64,000 bases of DNA from Paractinoplanes lichenicola (lineage in GTDB: Bacteria > Actinomycetota > Actinomycetes > Mycobacteriales > Micromonosporaceae): NCBI RefSeq assembly GCF_016785085.1, contig NZ_JAENHO010000008.1, forward strand, positions 62,001-126,000. Direction: 5' to 3'. The first letter of the stretch is position 1. Each line of letters opens with the position of its first letter. Under the pieces are notes generated by a model. It was not told where the DNA came from and made no database searches. It was given only the letters and a program-made list of their open reading frames with translations. A program made the position numbers and the translations under genes. Shown here one piece after another: positions 41,388 to 50,322 of the stretch.

Positions 41388-42323
41388 CTACCCGATTTGA
41401 TCCCCGTTAGTCGGGAAGGCGGCTTCCACCTCGGGGCGCAGGGCCAGAATGTCAGGCAGCCAATCGTCCGGGAGCCCCGACGTCCGGCAGCGGCGGGCCA
41501 GGTCGGGGTTCCGGTCGTCGAGGAGCTGGGCGAGCTCCTCCAGCAAGGCCCCGGCGGTGCGCAGGCGCTGCGGGTGCGCGGGGGCGTAGAGGTTCTCGAT
41601 GTCGATCAGCGCCAGCTCGACCTCGGCCGCGTCGAACAGGCAGCGGGCCGCCTCGGCGCCGGGGCGGGGCAGGTCGGCGGCCAGCCGCCGGGCGGTGACG
41701 CCGAACCGGTGCAGGGTGGGCCGGCTCAGCCAGGGGTTCTCCTGGTTGTGCCGGTCGGTCCACAGGTGGGTGCCGGGCCGGGTGAACGGCCGGGCCAGCC
41801 GGACCGATTCGAGCCGGGCCTGGACGGCCTCCGGCGGGGTGCTGGGCAGTCCCGCCGAAAGCACGTCGGCATATCTGTCCAGGGCGCGGGCGAGTTCGGT
41901 GGCGTCGACCTGCCTCCGCCGATAGTCGGCCAGCGCGGTTTCGGCCTGCACGCGGGCCTGGTCCCGCTGACCCAGGACGGTCAGCAGCTCGGCGAGGTTC
42001 AGGCACACGGCCGCCGTACGAGGGTCGCCCGGCTCGTACAGGTCGAGCGCCCGCCCGGCGTCCCGCGCCCCGAGCATGGCGAGCCGGCGCGGGGCTTCGT
42101 GGCCGCCCAGGATCAGGACGGTGGCGAACTCCGCACGGTTGCGGCAAGCGTCCGCGTACGCGTTGGCGTAAGCCCGATTCTCGGGTGTGGACTTGTGGAG
42201 CTGTTGCCCCGCCGCGACGGCCCGATCGGCCACCTGGTGGGCCTGCTCGGGCCGCCCCGCGAGGAAAAGCTCGGCGGCCTGCTCCGCGTAGTGGTTGTAC
42301 TCCCGGGCCAGTTCGTCGGACAC
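41388..42323 (-). CDS. TPR-like helical protein, unknown
   Basis: 311 aa, entirely helical, with TPR-like repeats of about 40 residues (YNHYAEQAAELFLAGRPEQA, YADACRNRAEFATVLILGG, TAAVCLNLAELLTVLGQRDQ, ALDRYADVLSAG). No signal peptide and no enzymatic motif. It begins at a GTG 33 bases downstream of the isomerase-like gene stop, same strand, so it may be the tail of that operon or a separate unit. Proteins like this often act as adaptors; no partner is evident. Confidence 0.62.
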   Translation of the reverse strand: MSDELAREYNHYAEQAAELFLAGRPEQAHQVADRAVAAGQQLHKSTPENRAYANAYADACRNRAEFATVLILGGHEAPRRLAMLGARDAGRALDLYEPGDPRTAAVCLNLAELLTVLGQRDQARVQAETALADYRRRQVDATELARALDRYADVLSAGLPSTPPEAVQARLESVRLARPFTRPGTHLWTDRHNQENPWLSRPTLHRFGVTARRLAADLPRPGAEAARCLFDAAEVELALIDIENLYAPAHPQRLRTAGALLEELAQLLDDRNPDLARRCRTSGLPDDWLPDILALRPEVEAAFPTNGDQIG

Positions 42324-42356
42324 CGTCGCAGGGTAGCGAAGCGACGCCGTACGGGG

Positions 42357-43973
42357 TCAGATCGTGACTTTGCCGCAGAGATGGACGCTGACGCCGAGGG
42401 CGGACAGCATCGCGGCCTTGGCCAGCAGCGCCTTGTCGGCCGTGGCGGCGTCGGGGGCGTACGCGACGTTGAGGTGGTTGGCCTTGTGGCGGGCCATGAA
42501 CTGGTCGCGGGTCACCCCGTGCAGCACGGCGTGCATGATGGGCCAGGCCGGGGTGGTGGCCTGCGAGCGGCGCTCCGATTCCGCGGCCGGCAGCTCGACC
42601 GCGGTGGCCCGGCCCAGATCGGCGTGCAATGCGTTTCCCTGTACGAAGACACGGCTCCACACCACCTCGCCGGGCTTCGAGATGCCCTTGATGGTGGAGC
42701 CGCCCAGCGGGAAGTAGACGGGATCCTGCCGCTTGCCGACCGCCTCGGCGTAGCCGGTCGCGAAGTGCGACGGCGGCACCGAACCCGAGATCTCCCACAC
42801 CCAGACGAACTCGCCGTCGTACTCCTCGCCCCAGCGCACGTCGTGCAGCGTGGTCGCCGGGTCGAGACCCATCGCGGTCCAGATCCGGTTGGTGATCAGG
42901 GCGTCCACGGCCACACCCTCGTCGGCCTCGTTGAAATGCGGCAGCGGTACGCCGTCCCAGAGCACCCGGCTGCCGTCGCGCGCGGTGACCGGCGGGCGGT
43001 CGGCGTTGTTGAGCAGGCCCTCGGCCAGGTCGGAGGCGGGGGAGAGATCCTTGAGGCCCTGCTGATATTGGATGCCCACGGCGTCGAGCCCGAAGTCGTC
43101 GCTGATCCGCAGCGCGGCGATGTACATCTTGTACTGCCAGCGCAGCTGGGCCGGGGTCAGCTCGGTGGCCTCGTCGGTGCCCAGCTCGAAGGTCATCCCC
43201 TTGGCGAGCAGCCAGGCCCCGACCGCGTCGGCCTCGGCGTCGGGGACGCGCTGCATCTCGGCCCAGAGTGCGCTCTGCGACAGCCGCTCCTTGTAGATGC
43301 CGAGCGGGTTGAGCAGCCCGTCGTCGATGATGGCGTTGTACATGCCCATGCAACCCTCGTCGAAGACCCCGATGATCGCCTTGTCGGCCAGCAGTTCTGT
43401 TGCCAGCGCCCTCCCCAGGGTCACTTCATCTTTATCCCCCAGGTCCGGCAAATCCGAAACGTGTGACAGGTCGTGTTCGATGGTGCCGGTCGTGACCCAG
43501 CTGCGCAGGCCGGCGCAGAACCAGTCGTCGGTGAAGTCGACCGACCAGATCGTCGAGTAGTCCACGCCCATCTTGGCCATCCCCGCGTTGAGGCCGAGCA
43601 GCCCGACGAGCCCAGGCCAGTCCCCGGCGAAGTTGGCCACCGTCAGGATCGGCCCGCGATGGGTGCGCAACCCGGCCAGCACGTGATGGCTGTACTGCCA
43701 CACCGCCTCCGCCACGATCAACGGCGCGTCGGGCGGGATCGTCTTGAACACCTCGAGGCCCATCCGCTGGCTGTCGATGAAGCCGTCGTGGGCCCGGCGC
43801 ACCGACCAACCGAGCTCGACCATGGCAGCGGTGACAGCGGCCTCCATCTGTTGCTGCACCGGCCAGCCGGCCCGGTTGGCGGCGGGCCGCAGATCACCGC
43901 TCGCGATCAGGTAAGCGGTGTTCGGCTCGGCCGACGGACGCGAGGGGGCGGCGGGGATGGCGTACGTGGTCAT
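42357..43973 (-). CDS. L-fucose/L-arabinose isomerase family protein
   Basis: 538 aa. The text fits the fucose-isomerase-related family (PTAYLIASGDLRP, PLIVAEAVWQYSHHVLAGL, ILTVANFAGDWPGLVG, VFDEGCMGMYNAIIDD, and C-terminal VSVHLCGKVTI). These are metal-dependent aldose-ketose isomerases, with acidic metal ligands expected in the EGCMGM and DEAD-like stretches. The gene overlaps the sugar-kinase stop (ATGA). Together they would isomerise and phosphorylate an imported sugar. It is the last clear gene of the seven-gene operon running from 50175. The exact sugar is not evident; family members act on L-fucose, D-arabinose and related aldoses. Confidence 0.82.
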   Translation of the reverse strand: MTTYAIPAAPSRPSAEPNTAYLIASGDLRPAANRAGWPVQQQMEAAVTAAMVELGWSVRRAHDGFIDSQRMGLEVFKTIPPDAPLIVAEAVWQYSHHVLAGLRTHRGPILTVANFAGDWPGLVGLLGLNAGMAKMGVDYSTIWSVDFTDDWFCAGLRSWVTTGTIEHDLSHVSDLPDLGDKDEVTLGRALATELLADKAIIGVFDEGCMGMYNAIIDDGLLNPLGIYKERLSQSALWAEMQRVPDAEADAVGAWLLAKGMTFELGTDEATELTPAQLRWQYKMYIAALRISDDFGLDAVGIQYQQGLKDLSPASDLAEGLLNNADRPPVTARDGSRVLWDGVPLPHFNEADEGVAVDALITNRIWTAMGLDPATTLHDVRWGEEYDGEFVWVWEISGSVPPSHFATGYAEAVGKRQDPVYFPLGGSTIKGISKPGEVVWSRVFVQGNALHADLGRATAVELPAAESERRSQATTPAWPIMHAVLHGVTRDQFMARHKANHLNVAYAPDAATADKALLAKAAMLSALGVSVHLCGKVTI

Positions 43974-45421
43974 CGGGTCCTCCGTTGACGATCAGCGAGG
44001 GAGTGGGTGATGGTCCGGGTGGCCGGATAGAGGTCGAGATAGAGCGCGTAAAGCTCGTCATAGGTCGCGCGAGTGGCCGGATCCGGCCGGACAGTCTCGG
44101 CGGGTGGGTTCCAGGCGTTGATGTCCGGCGCCCCGGCGGCAAGAAAAGCGGCCCCGTACGCCGCCCCGATCGTCACCCGCGGCACGACCTGGGCCAGCCC
44201 GGTGACGTCGGAGACGATCCGCGTCCACAGGCCACCCCGAGTGCCGCCGCCGACGGCCACCACCCGCTGGATGTCGGCGCCCGCCTCGCGCAGGGCGGCG
44301 ACGTTGTGCCGCACGCCGAGCGCCGTGGCCTCGAGTGCGGCCCGATACAGATCACCCCGCGTGTGCTCCAGGGTCAGACCCGCGATCACGCCCCGGGCGT
44401 CGGGATCCATGACCGGCGTACGCTCCCCGGCGAAGTACGGCAGCATCAGCAGCCCCCGCGCCCCCGCCCCGGACGCCTCCGCCTCCGCGAGCAGCGACGG
44501 GAAGGACGCGCCGGTCAGGTCGCGCAGCCACGAGGTGATCGCCCCCGAGGTGGCCATGCCCCCGGCCAGGTTGCGCGTGCCCGGGAAGGCGCCGACCGTG
44601 CCCCACATCGACGGCGAGGTCGTGAACGAAGACACCGTCGCGATCAGGAACATCGTCGTGCCGTACATCAGCATCAGGTCGCCCGGGTTCTGCGCGCCGA
44701 CGCTGACCGCCTCGGTCCACGCGTCGATCGTCCCGGTGATCACCGGAGTGCCCGCCGGGATGCCCGAAATATCCGACCGGGTAACGCCGGCCACGTCGCC
44801 GGGCCAGGCCAGCGGCGGCAACTCCAGTCCGGGGGCGATCAGCGAGGCCCAAGGCTGATACCAGTCCAGCGCGTGCGTGTCGAAGAGCGGCGTGCACTGA
44901 CTGGCCGAGTGAAAGTCGAGCACATAGTTGCCGGTCAGTTGATACGCCAGCCAGGAGGCGGGCATGAACAGTCGCCGGGCGCGCGCCATGACGTCCGGTT
45001 CGTGCTTGGCGAGCCAGGCCAGCTTGGGCCCGGCCGCCTGCGACGACAACACCGAACCGCAGCGCTCCAGGATCGCTGACTCGCCCAGCGACGACGTGAG
45101 GGCGGCGATCTCGTCGGTGGCGCGCGTGTCCACCCCGTACAGGATCGCGGGTCTGAGCGGGACCCCGGCCGCGTCGGTCAGCAGCACGCAGGGCCCCATG
45201 CCGCTGACCCCGACGGCGCTCACCGTCACGCCCGCGGTCAGCTCCTCGGCGAGCGAGCGGAATTCGTCCCACCACACCGATCCCGCCATCTCCACGTGAC
45301 CCGGCCGCGGACGATCAACCCCGTGTTCCCGTACGGCGGTCCGCAGCACTTCGCCGTCTGCCGCGACCAGCACGCCCTTGCTGCTGGAGGTGCCGATGTC
45401 GACACCGAGGAAAACGCTCAT
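43970..45421 (-). CDS. FGGY-family carbohydrate kinase
   Basis: A 483-aa two-domain sugar kinase. The phosphate-1 motif is FLGVDIGTSSSKGVLV at the start, the substrate loop is DTRATDEI, the phosphate-2/adenosine region is VVAVGGGTRGGLW near residue 400, and GAAYGAAFLA follows. It is closest in style to xylulokinase/ribulokinase-type enzymes, which phosphorylate the ketose made by an isomerase. It overlaps LacI at its start and the isomerase-like gene at its end, both by ATGA. With the importer upstream this makes a complete uptake, isomerise, phosphorylate route. Confidence 0.92.
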   Translation of the reverse strand: MSVFLGVDIGTSSSKGVLVAADGEVLRTAVREHGVDRPRPGHVEMAGSVWWDEFRSLAEELTAGVTVSAVGVSGMGPCVLLTDAAGVPLRPAILYGVDTRATDEIAALTSSLGESAILERCGSVLSSQAAGPKLAWLAKHEPDVMARARRLFMPASWLAYQLTGNYVLDFHSASQCTPLFDTHALDWYQPWASLIAPGLELPPLAWPGDVAGVTRSDISGIPAGTPVITGTIDAWTEAVSVGAQNPGDLMLMYGTTMFLIATVSSFTTSPSMWGTVGAFPGTRNLAGGMATSGAITSWLRDLTGASFPSLLAEAEASGAGARGLLMLPYFAGERTPVMDPDARGVIAGLTLEHTRGDLYRAALEATALGVRHNVAALREAGADIQRVVAVGGGTRGGLWTRIVSDVTGLAQVVPRVTIGAAYGAAFLAAGAPDINAWNPPAETVRPDPATRATYDELYALYLDLYPATRTITHSLADRQRRTR

Positions 45422-46389
45422 CGCTGCTCCAGGGCTCGCAGGACAACGGTTCGGGCCGGGCTCGCGTCCCCGCCGATGCGGTCGAGCAGCAGGGCGGCGG
45501 CCGCCTCGCCGAGCTCGCGCGCGGGCACGTCCACCACCCGGATGCCCCGCCGGCCGAACGAGGCGAACGGCAGGTCACCAAAGACGGCCAGGCCGAACGC
45601 GGGCGGCGCCAGCCCCACGTCGTCGAGGGCGTCGAGCGCGCCCGCGGCCATCAGGTTGTTGGCGACCACTGCCGCGTCCGGCGGGTCGGGCAGTTCGAGC
45701 AGCTCGGCCATCGCTTGGCGGCCGCCCTCGACGCGATAGTCGGCGTAGCGCAACAGTTCCTCCACGTACGCGGAACCGGTGTGTCTCGACGCCGCCTGGC
45801 GCCAGCCCGCCATCCGCAGCTGGGCGGTCTCGACCGAGCTGGGCCCGGTGATGCAGGCGACCCGCCGATAGCCGGCCGCGAACAGCGACTCGGCCGCCGA
45901 ACGCCCGCCGGCCCGGTTGTCCACCGTCACCGCGTCGACGTCGGCGCGGGCCAGGCTGCGGTCGACGGCGACGACCGGCCGGGAGTGGGCCACGAGCCGG
46001 CTCACGTCGCTGGCGTCGTCGGCCGGGGCCAGGATCACGCCCGCCATGTGCTCGGCCACCGCGATGTCTAGGTAGGTGGCCTCGCGGTCGGGATCCTCGT
46101 CGGTGTTGCACAGCACGACCGAGTAGCCGGCCGCGCGGGCCCGGTTCTCGACGCCGCGGGCGAGCGCCGTGAAGAACGGGTTTTCGATGTCCGGGATGAT
46201 CAGCCCGATCACCGCCGAGGAGTGGCCGCGCAGCCGGCGCGCGGTGCGGTTGGGGGTGAAGGCCAGGGCCTCGGCGGCCGCGCGGACGAGGCGCTCGGAC
46301 TCGGCGGAGACCTTGGCCCCGTTGAGCACCCGGCTGACCGTCGAGGCCGAGACGCCGGCCCGGGCCGCTACCTCATATATCGTCACCAC
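45418..46389 (-). CDS. LacI-family regulator inside the sugar operon
   Basis: About 323 aa. HTH VTIYEVAARAGVSASTVSRV, hinge NRTARRLRGHSS, then a sugar-binding domain (IGLIIPDIENPFFTALARGV, VVLCNTDEDPDREATYLDIA, GVILAPADDASDVSRL, VTVDNRAGGRSA). The start is one of two adjacent GTGs (46389 or 46386). It overlaps the end of the preceding membrane-protein gene by seven bases and the kinase start by four. It is closely similar to the LacI protein encoded at 50323-51288, including IPDIENPFFTALARGVE and the LCNTD block. The two may share or divide control of the TGAAATCGATTTCR operators. Confidence 0.92.
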   Translation of the reverse strand: MVTIYEVAARAGVSASTVSRVLNGAKVSAESERLVRAAAEALAFTPNRTARRLRGHSSAVIGLIIPDIENPFFTALARGVENRARAAGYSVVLCNTDEDPDREATYLDIAVAEHMAGVILAPADDASDVSRLVAHSRPVVAVDRSLARADVDAVTVDNRAGGRSAAESLFAAGYRRVACITGPSSVETAQLRMAGWRQAASRHTGSAYVEELLRYADYRVEGGRQAMAELLELPDPPDAAVVANNLMAAGALDALDDVGLAPPAFGLAVFGDLPFASFGRRGIRVVDVPARELGEAAAALLLDRIGGDASPARTVVLRALEQR

Positions 46390-47084
46390 GCGGGTTTTCC
46401 ACAGTCCGCGGTTGTCCACAGGCCCTCGGACGAAGATCGCGCAATGTCGGTAAACTGCCCCGAGGTGGGGGACCCCCCTGGGAGGGCGGGTACTGGGGTC
46501 GCGACGGATTGGCGATCATCGATGTCGGCCAGCAGGGTGGCGGTCTGGCGGGCGGCGATCGTCAGCAGCAGCGGCGCCACGATCAGCGCCAGCGCCCCGG
46601 CCGAGGCCGCGGCGGCAAACCCGGCCAGCACCGTCAGCCCGGTCAGCGTCAGCGCCCAGGCGGGACGGTACGCGGCGAGGATGACCCCGCCGCGTAGCGC
46701 CGCCCAGCCGCGCCTGCCCCGCACCGCACCATAGGCGAGGGCGTACGGCCCGACGATCACGACGGCCGCGGCCGGCAGCACGCCCCACGGGGCGAGCAGG
46801 GCCAGACCGGCGACCGACAACAGGAGTGCCAGCACGGGATCGGCACCGCTTATCCGAGGCTGGTCACCGCGCGCGGTCTGCGCGGCGAACGAGGCCACGG
46901 CGGTGAGGGCCAGCATCAGCGGCAGCACCGCGGCGGCGGCCACCACGCGCGGGGCATCGGCCACCAGCGCAACGGCCAGCGGCGTCGCCGCCACCAGCGT
47001 CAGGGCGCCGGCCCCGAGCGTACGGGGAAGCTCTTGCCACCACGCCGTGACGCCGGACCAGGTTTCTTTGACCAACACGTCCAC
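46383..47084 (-). CDS. DUF624/YesL-like membrane protein
   Basis: 233 aa starting at GTG. It has about five hydrophobic segments and the opening VKETWSGVTAWWQELPRTLG typical of the YesL-like (DUF624) proteins found in many CUT1 sugar operons. Their function is not established. The C-terminal ~35 residues are hydrophilic (DIARSSSEGLWTTADCGKPAW) and overlap the LacI start. It follows the second permease gene by ten bases, so it belongs to the importer operon. Confidence 0.78.
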   Translation of the reverse strand: MDVLVKETWSGVTAWWQELPRTLGAGALTLVAATPLAVALVADAPRVVAAAAVLPLMLALTAVASFAAQTARGDQPRISGADPVLALLLSVAGLALLAPWGVLPAAAVVIVGPYALAYGAVRGRRGWAALRGGVILAAYRPAWALTLTGLTVLAGFAAAASAGALALIVAPLLLTIAARQTATLLADIDDRQSVATPVPALPGGSPTSGQFTDIARSSSEGLWTTADCGKPAW

Positions 47085-47094
47085 TGCGACCCCC

Positions 47095-47922
47095 TTAGAG
47101 CTTGAGACCGCTGGACGCGATCGACTGCACGATGTAGCGCTGCGCGGCCAGGAAGACGATGAGCACCGGGACGATCGCCAGCGCGATGCCGGCCGCGATG
47201 GTGCCCAGCGAGCCGGTGGAGAAGCGGCCGGCCAGCAGCACCAGGCCCACGGGCAGGGTCTGCCGCTCGGTGTCGCTGATCATGACCAGCGGCAGCAGCA
47301 GGTCGTTCCACCAGTAGGTGAAGCAGAGGATGCCCAGCGTCGCCAGCGAGGGCCCGGACAGCGGCAGGATGACCCGCGCGAACGTCCGGAAGTGGCCGGC
47401 GCCGTCGAGCTTGGCCGCCTCCTCCAGTTCGTACGGCAGGGCCAGGAAGTGCTGGCGCAGCAGGAAGATGCCGAAGCCGGAGAAGATGCCGGGCAGGATC
47501 AGCGACCACAGCGTGTTGGTCAGGCTCAGCTTCGACATGACCAGGAACAGCGGGACGATCGTGACCTGGATCGGGATCATCAGCGACCCGATGACGACCG
47601 CGAACAGCACGCCCTTGCCCCGGAAACGCAGCCGGGCGAACGCGTACGCGGCGGTCGAGCACGTGACCAGCTGAGCGATCGTGACCGTGGTGGACACGAT
47701 GATCGAGTTGGCGAAGAACCGGAAGTACGGCACCTGCTCGGTCACCTTGCCGAAGTTGGCCCCGGTCAGGTTGCCCGGATCGAAGGACGGCGGCAGCTTG
47801 TAGAGCTCCGCGTCCGAGGCCGCGAACGCACCCCGGAAGATCCACAGGAACGGCGCGGTGATGGCGATGGCTGCGACGGCGAGGATGACGAACGTCGCCG
47901 TACGGGAAAGAAGTCTGCTCAC
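47095..47922 (-). CDS. Sugar ABC transporter permease (CUT1, MalG-like position)
   Basis: 275 aa from GTG 47922, which overlaps the upstream permease stop (GTGA). ATG 47937 is an alternative that adds five residues. Six membrane segments are visible, with the EAA loop YELEEAAKLDGAGHFRTFARV near residue 175 and C-terminal AAQRYIVQSIASSGLKL. It forms the translocation pore with the other permease. No ATPase gene is present, so a shared MsiK-type ATPase elsewhere is expected. Confidence 0.93.
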   Translation of the reverse strand: MSRLLSRTATFVILAVAAIAITAPFLWIFRGAFAASDAELYKLPPSFDPGNLTGANFGKVTEQVPYFRFFANSIIVSTTVTIAQLVTCSTAAYAFARLRFRGKGVLFAVVIGSLMIPIQVTIVPLFLVMSKLSLTNTLWSLILPGIFSGFGIFLLRQHFLALPYELEEAAKLDGAGHFRTFARVILPLSGPSLATLGILCFTYWWNDLLLPLVMISDTERQTLPVGLVLLAGRFSTGSLGTIAAGIALAIVPVLIVFLAAQRYIVQSIASSGLKL

Positions 47923-48857
47923 TCGTAGAACGTCCATCTGCGCGAGAACCGGAATTGGATTGCGGTGAGCACGATGAGGATCAGCATGAACGTGATGCCG
48001 ATGGCGGAGGCGTAGCCGAGGTCGAAGTCGCCGAACGCCCGGTCGTAGAGGTATTCGACGATCGTGCGGCTGGCGTCGCCCGGTCCGCCCTGGGTCAGCA
48101 CCCGGGGCTCGGCGAAGATCTGGAACGAGTTGATGGTGTTGATGACGACCAGGAAGAAGATCGTCGGGGACAGCAGGGGGAACGTGATGCGCCAAAAGCG
48201 GGTCCAGGCGTTGGCCCCGTCGACGATCGCGGCCTCCTTGAGCGCGCCCGGGATGGCCTGCAGGCCGGCGATGTAGACCAGAATCGAGAACCCGATGGTC
48301 TTCCACGAGTTCACGATGATCACCGAGATCGGGGCCCACACCGACGAGCCGAGCCAGTCGATACGGTCGATGCCGAGCGAGCCGAGGAACCAGTTGACCA
48401 GGCCGAGGTCCTTGTTGAGCAGGAACCGCCAGATCAGCGCGACCGCGGAGGCCGACACCACGAACGGGAACAGGAAGCTCAGCCGGAAGAAGCCGCGCAG
48501 CAGCCGGGGCATCTTGGCCTCCAGCAGCACCGCCAGCAGCAATCCGAGCACCACGTTGACCGCGAGGATCACCAGCGCCATGTACGCCGTGGAGCCGTAC
48601 ACCCGCAGCAGGCGCTCGTCGGAGGCGAGCCGCTCGAAGTTGTCGAGCCCGACGAACGTGCCGTCGCTGAGCAGGTTCCAGTCGTAGAAGCTCAGGTAGA
48701 GCACGCCCAGGGTCGGGGCCAGCACGAAGATCACGAAGGTGACGATCGAGGGGGACAGGAACGCGAGGGCCGCGAGCCCGTCTCCTCTCTTTTTCAAGGG
48801 GGTGGCCCCCCGGCTCGGAGCCGGGGGAGCCTGACGTCGAGTCATGAGGGTAGCCAT
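47919..48857 (-). CDS. Sugar ABC transporter permease (CUT1, MalF-like position)
   Basis: 312 aa. A basic, Pro-rich cytoplasmic N-terminus precedes six membrane segments. The conserved loops are LYLSFYDWNLLSDGTFVGLD, FRLSFLFPFVVSASAVALIW and the EAA motif IPGALKEAAIVDGANAWTR. It lacks the large MalF-type loop seen in the other permease of this window. It begins one base after the stop of the binding-protein gene. ATG 48845 is a shorter alternative start. Confidence 0.94.
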   Translation of the reverse strand: MATLMTRRQAPPAPSRGATPLKKRGDGLAALAFLSPSIVTFVIFVLAPTLGVLYLSFYDWNLLSDGTFVGLDNFERLASDERLLRVYGSTAYMALVILAVNVVLGLLLAVLLEAKMPRLLRGFFRLSFLFPFVVSASAVALIWRFLLNKDLGLVNWFLGSLGIDRIDWLGSSVWAPISVIIVNSWKTIGFSILVYIAGLQAIPGALKEAAIVDGANAWTRFWRITFPLLSPTIFFLVVINTINSFQIFAEPRVLTQGGPGDASRTIVEYLYDRAFGDFDLGYASAIGITFMLILIVLTAIQFRFSRRWTFYE

Positions 48858-48858
48858 C

Positions 48859-50175
48859 TCAGCAGGTGACGATGCTGCTCAGTTCACCCTGCATGTTCTT
48901 GAGACCGTCGGCGACACTCGCCTCGCCGGCGAAGATCAGCTGAAGGTGACGCAGGACCGTCGACTCGAAGGCGCTGTACTTGGCCGGCGCCGGGTAGGGC
49001 ACGAGCGTCTCGTGCTTGTCGATGCTGTCGTAGTAGAGGTTCGAGTTCGCCGGGGGCACGCCGTTCTGGGCGATGGTCCGGGCGAGCGAGCGGCGCGACG
49101 GGATCGAGTCGCCGGGCTTGTCGGCCGTCCCCACGTACTGCTTCTCGATCTCCTCGCTGACCGTGAACTTCTGGTACTCCCAGGCCAGGTCGGGGTTCTT
49201 CGACGACTTGAGGATCGGATAGCCGGCGCCGCCGAAGACCGTCTTGTACGTGTCGCCGGTCGGGTAGAGCTGGATGTCGAAGTCCTTGAACTTGGGCAGG
49301 AACGTCGCGATCGGCCAGCGCCCGGCGCCGAACATGGCGACCTGGCCGTTCTGGAAGCGGGTGAACACGTCGCTCATCGGCATCGGGGCCGGCGCGACCT
49401 TGTCCTTGATCAGCTGGTCGAGGAACGAGACGGCCTTGTTCACCTGCGGGGTGCCGGCGGTCGCGGTGCACACGTCGTCGCTGGTCAGGTTGCCGCCGGC
49501 GTTGGCCACCCAGGGCATGATGCCGGGGAAGATCTCGTTGCTGGCCCAGGTGAACCCGTACCGGTCGGGGGTGCCGTCGCCGTTGGTGTCCTCGGTCAGC
49601 TTCTTGGCCGTCTGCTGGAACTGCTCCCAGGTCCAGTCCGGCTTGGGCGGCTCGACGCCGGCCTTCTTGAACACGGCGGTGTTGTAGTAGACGACCATGT
49701 CGTTCCAGCCGTACGTCAGGGTGAGGACGTCGCCCTTGACCGTGAAGCCGTCGATGAGGCCCTGCGCGATGTCGCTCGTGATCGTCTTGGCCTCCTCGTC
49801 CTTGTCGAGATATTCGTTGATCGGCCGGACGAGGTTGTTGGAGTGCACGAACTGGGCGCCCTCGCCCGAGATGACCATCAGGTCGGGGCGCTTGCCCGAG
49901 GCGATCAGCGTGGCCACGTTGGCGTAGTAGGTGCCCCAGTTCTCGCCGGTGACCGGGGTGAGCGTGACCGTGGTGCCGGAGTGGGCGGCCATGAAGGCGT
50001 CGGCCGTGGCCTTGTTGCCCTGCTCGGCGGCGGGTCCGTAGTTCCAGTAGACGATCTCGAGCGACTGGTCGCCCGACGAGGAGCCGGAGTCGTCGTTCGA
50101 GCAGGCGGCCGCGGACGTGACCGCAAGCAGGGCGGCCGCGCCGAGCAACGTGAGCTTTCGTAACGAGGTCTTCAT
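48859..50175 (-). CDS. Sugar ABC transporter substrate-binding lipoprotein
   Basis: 438 aa. A lipoprotein signal ends in VTSAAAC (Cys 25), followed by a Ser/Asp/Gly linker and a CUT1 binding protein (LEIVYWNYGPAAEQGNKATA, FMAAHSGTTVTLTPVTGENW, KRPDLMVISGEGAQFVHSN, GDVLTLTYGWNDMVVYYN, FQNGQVAMFGAGRWPIAT). Start MKTSLRKL is chosen because the lipoprotein signal begins there and GAGAGGGA precedes it. It is the first gene of the seven-gene operon. A TGAAATCGATTTCG operator lies 66 bases upstream. The ligand is unknown, probably an oligosaccharide or glycoside cleaved by the GH116 enzyme encoded nearby. Confidence 0.93.
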   Translation of the reverse strand: MKTSLRKLTLLGAAALLAVTSAAACSNDDSGSSSGDQSLEIVYWNYGPAAEQGNKATADAFMAAHSGTTVTLTPVTGENWGTYYANVATLIASGKRPDLMVISGEGAQFVHSNNLVRPINEYLDKDEEAKTITSDIAQGLIDGFTVKGDVLTLTYGWNDMVVYYNTAVFKKAGVEPPKPDWTWEQFQQTAKKLTEDTNGDGTPDRYGFTWASNEIFPGIMPWVANAGGNLTSDDVCTATAGTPQVNKAVSFLDQLIKDKVAPAPMPMSDVFTRFQNGQVAMFGAGRWPIATFLPKFKDFDIQLYPTGDTYKTVFGGAGYPILKSSKNPDLAWEYQKFTVSEEIEKQYVGTADKPGDSIPSRRSLARTIAQNGVPPANSNLYYDSIDKHETLVPYPAPAKYSAFESTVLRHLQLIFAGEASVADGLKNMQGELSSIVTC

Positions 50176-50240
50176 GTGCCTGCGTCCCTCTCGAATTGGG
50201 AGCGGTTTAGAGGCGGTGCGGTGCGCCACAGTGAAGTCCA

Positions 50241-50254
50241 TGAAATCGATTTCG
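50241..50254. promoter_or_regulatory. LacI-type operator of the seven-gene sugar operon
   Basis: TGAAATCGATTTCG, 66 bases upstream of the binding-protein start. It differs in one base from the perfect palindrome TGAAATCGATTTCA in front of the GH116 gene (51353-51366). The pair brackets a LacI gene. Confidence 0.82.
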
Positions 50255-50322
50255 TCAAGGAGTCGGCTCGTCTTTTCGAGGGTGGCTCTGATCAGGGAAC
50301 TCGCAGCCGGGATCGATTGCAG

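Noticed and set aside
40769..43466. Long plus-strand frame opposite the isomerase-like gene
   Set aside because: Shadow sequence; the minus strand shows a coherent isomerase-family protein coupled to the kinase gene.
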